Assembly: GCA_965248135.1 (NCBI GenBank)
Contig: CBDFIN010000012.1
Span: 1,612,001 to 1,676,000 of the forward strand
DNA from: SZUA-100 sp965248135
GTDB lineage: Bacteria > Pseudomonadota > Alphaproteobacteria > Rhizobiales > Rhizobiaceae
Length of the DNA: 64,000 nucleotides
Direction of reading: 5' to 3'
Under the pieces are notes generated by a model. It was not told the DNA's origin and did not search any database. It saw nothing but the letters and a program-made list of their open reading frames with translations. Of this stretch, positions 51,241-59,723 are shown one piece after another. The number at the start of each line of letters is the position of its first letter. Within the stretch, counting starts at the first letter, position 1. The position numbers and the translations under genes were made by a program.

Positions 51241-53091
51241 TTACAAACCAACATTGGCTTGAAGAACTTTTCTCACAGTGGCTTCATCGGCATCAACAAC
51301 ACACTTTGCCAGGCTCTCGAGTATCTTTTCGATGGAATCCGCATCAATTCTCAGGTCCACCGCTTTCATGATTTTCGGGTGCTGAGTGCCCATCGCATTG
51401 TCTTCAATGAGCATTTCCTCATACAGTTTCTCGCCCTGACGCAACCCGATCTCTCGAATTTCAATACCGGGCTCTTGTTTGTCCTTGTCCTTAACCGTAT
51501 TGCCCGACAATTGGATCATCAAGCGGGCCAAATCAAGCAACTTGACAGAATCACCCATATCCAAGACGAAGACCTCACCACCAGAAGCCATAAATCCAGC
51601 TTGCAAAACAAGCTGGGCCGCCTCCGCTGTCGTCATGAAATAGCGTGTGACATCCTTATGTGTGAGGGTAACGGGACCACCTTTTGCAATCTGTTTTTCA
51701 AACAGGGGAATAACCGATCCAGATGAACCAAGTACGTTACCAAACCGAACCATGGACAGCGTTGTATCTGGATTTTTTTCCTGAATATCCTGTACGACCA
51801 ATTCCGCCATGCGCTTGGTCGCTCCCATCACACTGGTGGGTCGTACTGCTTTGTCTGTGGAAATGAGCACAAATTTCTCTACGCCAGCAGCCGCAGCTTC
51901 TTCGGCGACTGTTTTGGTGCCAAAAATATTGTTTTCGACCGCCACAAGGACATTATCTTCCACAATCGGCACATGTTTATAGGCCGCAGCGTGATAAACC
52001 AAATCTATTTCGAACTCCGAAAAAATGTTTTTAAGGCAGGTGCGATTGGTGACTGAACCAAGCCGGATGCAGACCTTAACCTCAGACGATTGCTGTAATT
52101 CAGCAAATTCCTGCTCGATAGAATAAAGGCCATATTCGCTGACATCATATGCAATGACCATGAAAGGGTTGAGTGCCACAATCTGGCGGCAAATCTCTGA
52201 ACCGATTGTACCGGCTGCACCTGAAACCAGGATTGTCTTTCCCTGAATTCCCTCCCTTATCAAATTGGTGATCGGTTCAACCGATTTCCGCCCCAAGAGA
52301 TCCTCGATCTTTAGTGGCTTCAAGGCATCAATTTCAACTCTTTCATTAAGGATTTCGGAAATTCGGGGAACGGTTTTGGTCGAAACTCCTGACTCAATCA
52401 GCCTTTGAGCGATTTGCCTGTATCGTGCCGGTGAGACTTCACCCAAAGCCAGCAGAATATGGTCGATTTTCAGTCTATCGATCAATGTTTCCAATTGGGC
52501 TGAATCATAGATTCGCTTGCCACGAATCTTGGCGCCATGAAGACTTTTATCGTCGTCAAGCAATCCGACAAGATGGTATTCTGGCGCATTTTCAATCAAG
52601 GCGGTGAGTTGTGTTCCAATCGCGCCAGCTCCATATATAAATACTCTTGAGCTGCTTTTCTGGTCATATGTCAGCCACCAATATGCGGCCCTGAGAATAA
52701 CCCGAATGATACTGACCCCAATGATGACCAGCAATGCGTAAACAATGGGAACGGTACGCGGCACAAAAAGCAGTGGGTCGATGTAAGCCCAAATCGGGAT
52801 AGAAAGTGAGGTGGCAATCCCACCCAGAAAAATAATTGACGCGACCTGACCGTGCATCGCACGCAGCATCGACGTATACAATCCGAGAGCCCAAAATATA
52901 GTGATGCCAACAGCCGGCAGGATGAAATAAAGACCATCCAGTCGTTCACCTCGCGGAAAGTCGATGATGCCAAAGCGAATAGCCATGGCGCACCAAAGGC
53001 TTCCGGATAGGACCAAACCATCCGCGACCCCCAAAATCAGCCGCTTGACCGTCCGGTCAACATTCAAAATGGCAGTACTTATTCGCCTCAT
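51241..53091 (-). CDS. Nucleotide-sugar 4,6-dehydratase/epimerase, CapD/FlaA1-PglF type
   Basis: Membrane-anchored enzyme for UDP-linked deoxy/amino sugars used in capsule, O-antigen or protein glycosylation. About 617 residues from the ATG at 53091. The N-terminal quarter has four membrane spans (GVADGLVLSGSLWCAMAIRF, YFILPAVGITIFWALGLYTS), a first Rossmann-like domain has VFIYGAGAIGTQL, and the catalytic SDR domain has ILVSGAAGTIGSEICRQIV, YHAAAYKHVPIVEDN, LISTDKAVRPTSVMGATKR and RFGNVLGSSGSVIPLF. The tyrosine of the classical YxxxK is Met in TSVMGATKR, as usual in this subfamily. No other polysaccharide gene lies nearby. Confidence 0.92.
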   Translation of the reverse strand: MRRISTAILNVDRTVKRLILGVADGLVLSGSLWCAMAIRFGIIDFPRGERLDGLYFILPAVGITIFWALGLYTSMLRAMHGQVASIIFLGGIATSLSIPIWAYIDPLLFVPRTVPIVYALLVIIGVSIIRVILRAAYWWLTYDQKSSSRVFIYGAGAIGTQLTALIENAPEYHLVGLLDDDKSLHGAKIRGKRIYDSAQLETLIDRLKIDHILLALGEVSPARYRQIAQRLIESGVSTKTVPRISEILNERVEIDALKPLKIEDLLGRKSVEPITNLIREGIQGKTILVSGAAGTIGSEICRQIVALNPFMVIAYDVSEYGLYSIEQEFAELQQSSEVKVCIRLGSVTNRTCLKNIFSEFEIDLVYHAAAYKHVPIVEDNVLVAVENNIFGTKTVAEEAAAAGVEKFVLISTDKAVRPTSVMGATKRMAELVVQDIQEKNPDTTLSMVRFGNVLGSSGSVIPLFEKQIAKGGPVTLTHKDVTRYFMTTAEAAQLVLQAGFMASGGEVFVLDMGDSVKLLDLARLMIQLSGNTVKDKDKQEPGIEIREIGLRQGEKLYEEMLIEDNAMGTQHPKIMKAVDLRIDADSIEKILESLAKCVVDADEATVRKVLQANVGL

Positions 53092-53484
53092 GGATTCTCT
53101 GTAAATTTGGTAAATTTCATCCGTCTGTTTCCAATACGAAAAGCTAAACGATAGCAATATCACCTACTGGAATATATCGGTTGGGTAAATTGGACAATCA
53201 AACAAGTGTATCACAACAGATTATATTAGGCGGTTCATATTTGGGCAAGCAAATCGTAGCGATTTTTTCAGAATCAAGTGAACCTTTCGTTTTACCAACG
53301 CCTTTAAGTGTAAAGGCGGTTCGATGTTGGTTGTTCTGCTCACGCAACAAGGCTGTTTCAAATTCAAGCGATCTGACAAAACGACAGGTTTTTACGAAAA
53401 CCGCGCCGCGGTGAAGTACCGGAGTTCCCACTAGAAATCAACTTTGAATCATGGCGAATTGGGGCAATCGCTTAAAAGCTCATA
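53092..53484. other. Intergenic, upstream of the capD-like gene
   Basis: About 390 bases, fairly AT-rich; presumably holds the promoter of the minus-strand epimerase gene. A weak 77-codon frame on either strand has no supporting features. Confidence 0.4.
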
Positions 53485-53653
53485 CTAGTGGTTCTGTACC
53501 AACATTTTCCTCCCATTGCAGCACCCATATTTGCAAATGTTGGAATCAATAGAACCACTAGCAAAATATTGAATCTAGTGGAATTTTCGAATTTGACATT
53601 TGAAAATGAATGAAGCTGCAAGTGGGTACCAAATGTCAAATTCATTCCACTAG
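53485..53653. repeat. CTAG composite palindromic element, copy 5 (hairpins B'+C)
   Basis: Hairpin B' 53485-53561, linker CAAAATATTGAAT, hairpin C 53575-53653. As a whole it is the inverted counterpart of copy 2, with the arms conserved and the loop of B' quite different. Starts six bases beyond the RTX gene stop. Confidence 0.9.
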
Positions 53654-53659
53654 GGTCTG

Positions 53660-55293
53660 CTAAAAAGCAAAATTGCTGGCTATATCCACATCGTCGGCGC
53701 AGATGCCTTGCAAGAGCACCGATGAATTACCCGTCTCAACCAGCAACCCCTCGCCGATTTCGCGAAAGCAATCGGCAATGTTGTCGCCATGCAATGTGTC
53801 ATCCTCAATGATGACAAGGTCATTGCCGGTATCGAAATCGGTGATGATATCGTTGCCGTAACTGGTGCCGTAGCCATCTGATTGCAAAAGATAATAGTCG
53901 CTGCCTTCACCGGTGACAATGACGTCGTCGCCAAGGCCTGCAGCAAAGAAGTCGTTGCCCGGGCCACCGACGATAATGTCACTGCCCTGATGGCCGATCA
54001 GATCGTCATTGCCATCGCCACCGCATAGATTATCATCGCCCTTGCCGCCATGAAGTATATCATCGCCGGCATCGCCGAACAGATAATCGTCACCATCGCC
54101 AGCAGCTAAATAATCGTTACCGTTTTCACCGTGCAGGGAATCGTTTCCGGATGGCTGACACTCATCCTCGGTATCACTGCCGCTACCGAACAGACTGTCA
54201 TCTCCATCGCCACCGAAAATCTGCTCGTCGCTTTCGCTGCCGCAAAGTTCATCATCGCCTTCGCTGCCCATGATCACGTCTTGATCATCATCTGCGCCAT
54301 GCCAGGGTGCGTCCTCATTTTCGCCTTCGGCCATCGTTTCGGGGGCTTCGCCCTCGCCATGCCAGGGTGCGTCTTCGCTCTCGTTATACCAGGGTGCATT
54401 TTCCTCGCCCGTCACCGCATCGGCGCCATCCGTATCGCAGTCCTCGCCGGGGTCTTCAACGCCCTGTCCCGAGATAATGCCACCTTTCATCTGCACTTCG
54501 TCCAGCGCCACACCTTCCAACAACAGGATATCGGTCGGATTGTCTCCGGCGGATTTGAGCATTGTTCCCGCCTCGGTCGATACCAGCTCATAGATCATGG
54601 CGCCGGTGGCAGTGTCGGGCAGCTCGATGGTGTCCTGCGCCGGATTGAAATCCTTGATAATACGCAAGCCAACAACATCATCGGGGTCTTGGCGAGCCTG
54701 CTGGACGATAGTGTCGGCGCCACCGCCGAGAGTGATGATGAAATTGCTGGTATTGTAGTTAAGGTGAAGCTGGTCGTTACCTTCGCCCAGATCGACAGAA
54801 TTGACTGTTCGAAAACCCCTTGTCAAAGTTGTTTGTGCTGACAGGTCTGTCACAATATCACTCCCGCTACCCGACTGGATGGTTTTGCCGCCAATGAACG
54901 GGTCTTTTTGTGGAGTGGAGTAAAATTCTATCACATCATCGCCGTCCAGTAATGAGCGCCAAAAACCTTCCTGTGCTGTTTCCTCAATGGTGGCACCTAT
55001 TTCGGAGATTGCAATTTCGGAATTGATGACCGGCCGCCAGTTAGTTTTTGAGAATGTCCGTAGGTGTAGGAATCAAGATTACCGCTGTCCACAAATCCAT
55101 CTGCACCATAAGTGAACCCGGAACCAGTGCCATTAAATATCACGCCACCGCGGCCATTGCCTGCTCCAAAGCTGAAATTGGTGTCTATCGCCGTTCTGAC
55201 ATGAATTGGTAAGGCTGTTGTGTCTCCAGATATCGGAAACGCAATATCCACCAGCCGATCTGCGCTTAGGGAAGTATTTGTTTCGAATTTCAC
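53660..55293 (-). pseudogene. RTX-type calcium-binding secreted protein, frameshifted
   Basis: Minus-strand gene with a likely GTG start at 55293 (KFETNTSLSADRLVDIAFPI ... GFTYGADGFVDSGNLDSYTYG). The frame changes near 55050; the other frame continues as FSKTNWRPVINSEIAISEIG, FWRSLLDGDDVIEFYSTPQK to the stop at 53660. Intact length would be about 540 residues. The C-terminal third has many nonapeptide Ca-binding repeats (GGDGDDSLF, GGKGDDNLC, GGDGNDDLI) typical of type I-secreted proteins. The middle has an acidic insert with DAPWHG-like repeats (APWYNESED, APWHGEGE, APWHGADD). No secretion genes are in the window. The 424-residue distal frame alone may still be translated. Confidence 0.8.
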
Positions 55294-55472
55294 AATTTTT
55301 CCTTCCCAACACTGCAACCATGTCTCAATATCATAATTTGTAAAAATTTTGTAAAGAATAATTACTTGTTAACCTTAATGCGCCCCACTTTTTGAGCAAT
55401 TAATACAGATATTCGACCGGCGCACTACAGCATTTGACGATTTCTCCGGTTCGCCGGCCTGCACAATGGCCG

Positions 55473-56716
55473 CAGGGCTGTTCAACGCTAATTACTTGTA
55501 TCGGTAATCGAGCACTCTGGTGAAGTCGATGGCGTTGCGCCACAGGGCGTCTGCGATGTTTTGTTCGCCGTTGGCACGCAGGATATTAAGTGCGAAACTG
55601 CGCGCTCTGGCGAAGATGCCAGGGTTGGTGCGAATGCGGCTGGCGTCCTCCAGCATCGTAACATCGCGGACATAGTGATTTCTGTTCTCGATACCCCAGT
55701 GGCTGCGAATGGCTTGCGCCGCTTTCTTCGCGCTGACGGGTGCGGAGCAGACATAAAAGCAGGTCTCCTCGCGACAGTTCCACATCCCGGTTTTGGCGCT
55801 GCGGAGAAATGTCACTCTCGTCACACGGATGATACGCACGATGAGCCAGTTCCAGCCGGTTTGTTTAAGCGCCTGAGCGGCATCGAAAACCTCGACAATG
55901 CGGGTCTCGACGCGCATGCGCTTGCCTCTGTCGATGGTTTCATGACGAGCCAGCGGCAGTTCTCTTTCGCCGACAGCCTCGATTATTCGCAGCAGACCGG
56001 GCTGATTTTCCTTAAGTTGAACAATGAGATGGCTTTTCGCCGCCCGGGCCGCCCGGAAAGTTTTTTTTAACAGTGCATGGCGTCCATCGTAAACAGCCGG
56101 CCGGTAAGCGCCAGCGCTTTGATCATCGCTTGCGCGGCGGGGATTTCATTGCTCTTCTCGTCCACCTCCAGGTGCCCCAATATCAGCGCGTCATCGACCG
56201 CAAAAGCGCTTAGAACATGGGCCGCCTTGCGGTCGTTAAAGGCATCGAAACTGTGCCGCAGCGTCTTGCCGTCAATCGCGACAACCGGCATCGCTTCCAC
56301 GTCTTCACCCCGTTCGCTACCGCACAATTCCACCGCATGGCGGCGGAAAACCAGCTCCACCTTGCCACCATCAAGCCCGTGCAGGATGGTTCGCACGGCA
56401 CTATAAGCCGGCGCGCGCTCCCAGCCGAAGCCGAATGCCCCATTGAGGTGCTCGCGATGAGCCTCGATGAAGCGATGGACCTTGCGATAGGACGTCGCCC
56501 CGGATAAAATCGCCAGGATCGTCGCCAGCATCACCGGACCAAGCTGCCATTTCTTGCCCTGCGCCCGGCGTGGGTCAGGGATCGTCGATAAAAGTTCCAG
56601 GAATTTCAATGTCATGAGTGCATCCTCCGAATCAAATACACTCCTATAGATTCAGACAAATACCGCTTTGGGAATCCCCCAGACAACCATCAAGCATTTA
56701 GCGTTGAACAGCCCTG
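55473..56716 (-). mobile_element. ISAs1-family element, copy 2 (inverted)
   Basis: 1,244 bp, same ends as 44745-45988, flanked by a 10-bp duplication ACAATGGCCG (55463-55472 and 56717-56726). At least two base differences from copy 1 (for example NAIDFTRV against NALDFTRV in the protein). Confidence 0.94.
55492..56615 (-). pseudogene. ISAs1-family transposase in two frames (copy 2)
   Basis: As at 44846-45969: first part 56615-56067 ending at the TAA in TTA8C, second part in another frame down to 55492. The identical break in both copies is notable because both insertions have perfect target duplications. Confidence 0.85.
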
Positions 56717-56892
56717 ACAATGGCCGCTTGCCGCGATTGATAAAATTTTAGTCAAAATAAAATTCAATTTGAGTATAAATAATACTATACTTGAATAAAC
56801 ATCAAATACAAATAGTTATTTACTTTAGTATTTTCTTTTTTTCAAAATAAAAAACTATATGCGATCTTCTCGAAATAACGGGGAGACAGGAA

Positions 56893-57483
56893 ATGCACAA
56901 ATATAAAATCGGAGTTTTGCTTTTAGGACTATCGCTGGTATTGGCGAGCACAGCAACTACAAAGGCCGCGTCTCGCGTTGGCGCACATATGAAGACGTTG
57001 GGGCGCACGTCGCAGCCAATTGGCCATGCGGTGTTCTGCCGTCAGTATAAATCCGAATGTCGGGTGCGGTCAAAAAACACCAACCCGGTGAAACTCACCC
57101 GGTCGCGATGGAGCGAGCTTGTTGAAATCAACGGCCAAATCAATCTTGCCATCGAGCCGGTAACTGATCAGGAATATTACAAAACCCAGGAGCACTGGAC
57201 CTACCCGCAACGGTATGGTGACTGCGAAGACTATGTCCTGTTGAAGCGCTATATGCTGATGCAGCAGGGTTGGCCACCATCAAGCTTGCTGATTACCGTC
57301 GTCCGTCAGCCCAATGGTGATGGTCACGCGGTGCTGACGGTACGCACCAACCGCGCCGACTATGTGCTCGACAACTTAAAAGCCGAGGTCAAGCCCTGGC
57401 ACAAGACAGAATACACCTTTCTCAAGCGGCAATCTGCCCGGCATTCTGGCCGGTGGACAAAAATCAGGGATGACCGGTTTTAA
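56893..57483 (+). CDS. Transglutaminase-like cysteine peptidase (DUF920/LapG-like)
   Basis: 196 residues with a signal peptide (MHKYKIGVLLLGLSLVLAST, cleavage near TKA-ASR), so periplasmic. The Cys-His-Asp triad is visible: Cys111 in RYGDCEDYVLLKR, His145 in GDGHAVLTVRT and Asp160 in DYVLDNL. LapG, the studied relative, clips RTX-type adhesins from the cell surface; whether this protein has that role is not known. An RTX gene lies 1.6 kb upstream. A strongly AT-rich promoter region (56727-56880) precedes the start, and a GCCGC/GCGGC hairpin at 57489-57508 follows the stop. Confidence 0.88.
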   Translation: MHKYKIGVLLLGLSLVLASTATTKAASRVGAHMKTLGRTSQPIGHAVFCRQYKSECRVRSKNTNPVKLTRSRWSELVEINGQINLAIEPVTDQEYYKTQEHWTYPQRYGDCEDYVLLKRYMLMQQGWPPSSLLITVVRQPNGDGHAVLTVRTNRADYVLDNLKAEVKPWHKTEYTFLKRQSARHSGRWTKIRDDRF

Positions 57484-58025
57484 GAAAACTTTGCCGCGTC
57501 AACTGCGGCAATTGAAAACTGAGACGAGATTGGCCTGGTCGCGTCCCCAACTTCCCGTCCCCACCGGGACCAGGTCAAGAAGCCGGCCCAATGTCCCCTG
57601 GGTCGGCTTCACTTATTTCACCACCGCATTTCAGGTGAATTTATCAGACCACCGTCTCTTGGCGGAAAAATCGCATTAGCTGAAAAACCTTTGTTGCGCC
57701 GAATCCGGCCGGATATGACTGAATTTACCACCGACAATCCAAAATGGCGAAAGCGGGATGAAATCAGTCGCTTTCTCGCCAACCCTATGCCCCTTGATAG
57801 GGGAGGGATTTGCAGCTGGGGTGGACATATTCTTTGTAAATTTCACCAAACCCGGTAGCGTTAATAAAAGAATATCCTGTTGGAGATTGAATCTCACCCC
57901 GTTTTGATAGAAGGAAGAAACTGAACCTTTGGCAAAGGCCAATATCGTCGCGCACCCTATTACCGGCATCCTGGCATTGGCTATAGATTTTTTTTTGAAG
58001 CAATGTCGCGCAAGAAGCTGAGCAA
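57484..58025. other. Intergenic region before formate dehydrogenase
   Basis: 540 bases. Hairpin TTGCCGC/GCGGCAA at 57489-57510, a larger imperfect pair CCTGGTC...GACCAGG near 57535-57576 and AGCCGGCCCA/TGGGTCGGCT at about 57580-57609. The second half is more AT-rich and should hold the fds promoter. No gene recognised; a structured leader or small RNA is possible. Confidence 0.4.
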
Positions 58026-59720
58026 ATGGACACAACAACAAAATCGGCAGGCGTCTGGAAGACGAGAAAAAACCGTGGCCGGTCGCAACCCAAAGGCCGT
58101 CAGCTTGACGATGCAGCATTGGCCCGGGTGCGGCTTCTGCTCGGTAATCGTCCCCGCCGCAGGGATTTACTGATCGAGCATCTGCATCTCATTCAAGACC
58201 ATTATCATCACCTTTGCGCTGCCCATCTGCGTGCGCTGGCCGATGAGATGAAAATCCCGATGGCCGAAATCTGGGAGGTGGCAACCTTCTACGCTCATTT
58301 TGACGTCGTGCGTGAAGATGAAACGCCGCCACCGGTATTGACCATACGGGTTTGCGATTCGCTCTCCTGTGAAATGGCGGGCGCGCAGGAATTGCAGCAA
58401 AAACTTGCCAACAATTACCAGGATGGCGACAAGGTGCGGGTGGTATCTGCCCCTTGCATGGGCCGCTGCGATACAGCGCCGGTGGCAGAAATCGGTCACC
58501 ATCACATTGATCATGCGACGGTGGACAAGATGAAGGCGGCGGTCGATGCGGGCGATACTCATGCCCGTATTCCCGACTATCAGGATTTTGGCGCCTATAC
58601 CGAGGATGGCGGTTATAAAACGCTTGAGCTTATCCGCAGTGGCAACAAAACGGTGGACGAGGTTCAAGATGACCTTATAGCTGCCGGATTACGCGGACTG
58701 GGCGGCGCCGGTTTTCCCGCCGGCAGGAAATGGTCATTTGTGCGGGCCGAAAAGGGGCCACGCTATCTTGCTGTTAACGCTGATGAGGGTGAACCCGGCA
58801 CCTTTAAGGACCGCTACTATCTCGAACGCCAGCCTCACCTTATGTTGGAAGGCATGCTGATTGCTGCATGGGCAATTGAGGCTGAAACCTGCTTTATCTA
58901 TTTACGCGATGAATACCCGGCGGTGCTGGCAATATTGCGCGATGAGATTGCCGCACTTGAGGCGGCTGGAATTGTTGCCCCAGGCCACATCGATTTACGG
59001 CGCGGCGCGGGCGCCTATATTTGCGGCGAAGAATCGGCAATGATTGAATCGATCGAAGGTAAACGCGGACTGCCACGTCACCGCCCGCCCTATGTGGCGC
59101 AAGCGGGCATCTTCAATCGACCCACACTCGTGCACAATGTCGAGACCCTGCATTGGGTGGCAACAGTCTGCCGCGACGGACCGCAAGTGCTCAATTCGGT
59201 TGAGAAAAACGGTCGCACGGGACTGCGTTCCTATTCAGTATCTGGAAGAGTGAAAGAACCCGGTGTCAAACTGCTGCCGGCCGGTTCCACCATTACCGAT
59301 ATTATCGAAACGTCCGGCGGTATGTGTGACGGCCACACATTTATGGCTTATCAGCCAGGCGGACCCTCTTCCGGTTTGTTGCCGGCATCGCTGGCCGATG
59401 TGCCGCTTGATTTTGATACCCTGCAGCCGCACGGAACGTTCATCGGATCGGCGGCTGTGGTGGTTCTTTCCGATTACGATAGCGCCCGCGCGGCGGCTCT
59501 CAATATGCTGAGATTTTTTAAAAACGAATCCTGCGGTCAGTGCACCCCGTGCCGGGTCGGGTGTGAAAAGGCGGTGCAATTGATGCGAGCCGATAAATGG
59601 GACACCGCCCTGTTGGAAGATCTGTGTCTGGCGATGGAGGACGCTTCTATTTGCGGTTTGGGACAAGCTGCTCCAAACCCGCTCCGCTTGACCATGAAGC
59701 ATTTTGCGAAAGAGATCTGA
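58026..59720 (+). CDS. fdsB: NAD-dependent formate dehydrogenase beta subunit (NuoE-NuoF fusion)
   Basis: Passes electrons from formate to NAD. 564 residues. The N-terminal NuoE/FdsG-like domain has [2Fe-2S] cysteines at 110, 115, 144 and 148 (RVCDSLSCEM, APCMGRCDT). The NuoF-like domain has the FMN site GLGGAGFPAGRKWSF (about 224-238), the NAD site VNADEGEPGTFKDRYYLE, and the [4Fe-4S] motif ESCGQCTPCRVGC near the C-terminus. Joining of the two subunits into one polypeptide is common for the formate dehydrogenases of Hyphomicrobiales. Three bases separate it from fdsA. Confidence 0.93.
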   Translation: MDTTTKSAGVWKTRKNRGRSQPKGRQLDDAALARVRLLLGNRPRRRDLLIEHLHLIQDHYHHLCAAHLRALADEMKIPMAEIWEVATFYAHFDVVREDETPPPVLTIRVCDSLSCEMAGAQELQQKLANNYQDGDKVRVVSAPCMGRCDTAPVAEIGHHHIDHATVDKMKAAVDAGDTHARIPDYQDFGAYTEDGGYKTLELIRSGNKTVDEVQDDLIAAGLRGLGGAGFPAGRKWSFVRAEKGPRYLAVNADEGEPGTFKDRYYLERQPHLMLEGMLIAAWAIEAETCFIYLRDEYPAVLAILRDEIAALEAAGIVAPGHIDLRRGAGAYICGEESAMIESIEGKRGLPRHRPPYVAQAGIFNRPTLVHNVETLHWVATVCRDGPQVLNSVEKNGRTGLRSYSVSGRVKEPGVKLLPAGSTITDIIETSGGMCDGHTFMAYQPGGPSSGLLPASLADVPLDFDTLQPHGTFIGSAAVVVLSDYDSARAAALNMLRFFKNESCGQCTPCRVGCEKAVQLMRADKWDTALLEDLCLAMEDASICGLGQAAPNPLRLTMKHFAKEI

Positions 59721-59723
59721 GCG

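Noticed and set aside
11928..53653. Interpretation of the CTAG elements as integron attC sites or CRISPR repeats
   Set aside because: No GTTRRRY/RYYYAAC core sites, no array with regular spacers, no integrase of that kind and no cas genes nearby.
11928..53653. Interpretation of the CTAG elements as REP sequences moved by a RAYT enzyme
   Set aside because: REP systems use a GTAG-type tetranucleotide on one side and a Y1 transposase. No Y1 transposase is in the window, and the CTAG duplication points to a DDE-type mechanism. Not excluded genome-wide.
54131..54841. A 236-codon hydrophobic frame opposite the RTX gene
   Set aside because: It is the complement of repetitive Gly-Asp coding sequence, which gives Ile/Ala/Val-rich antisense frames; no independent evidence.
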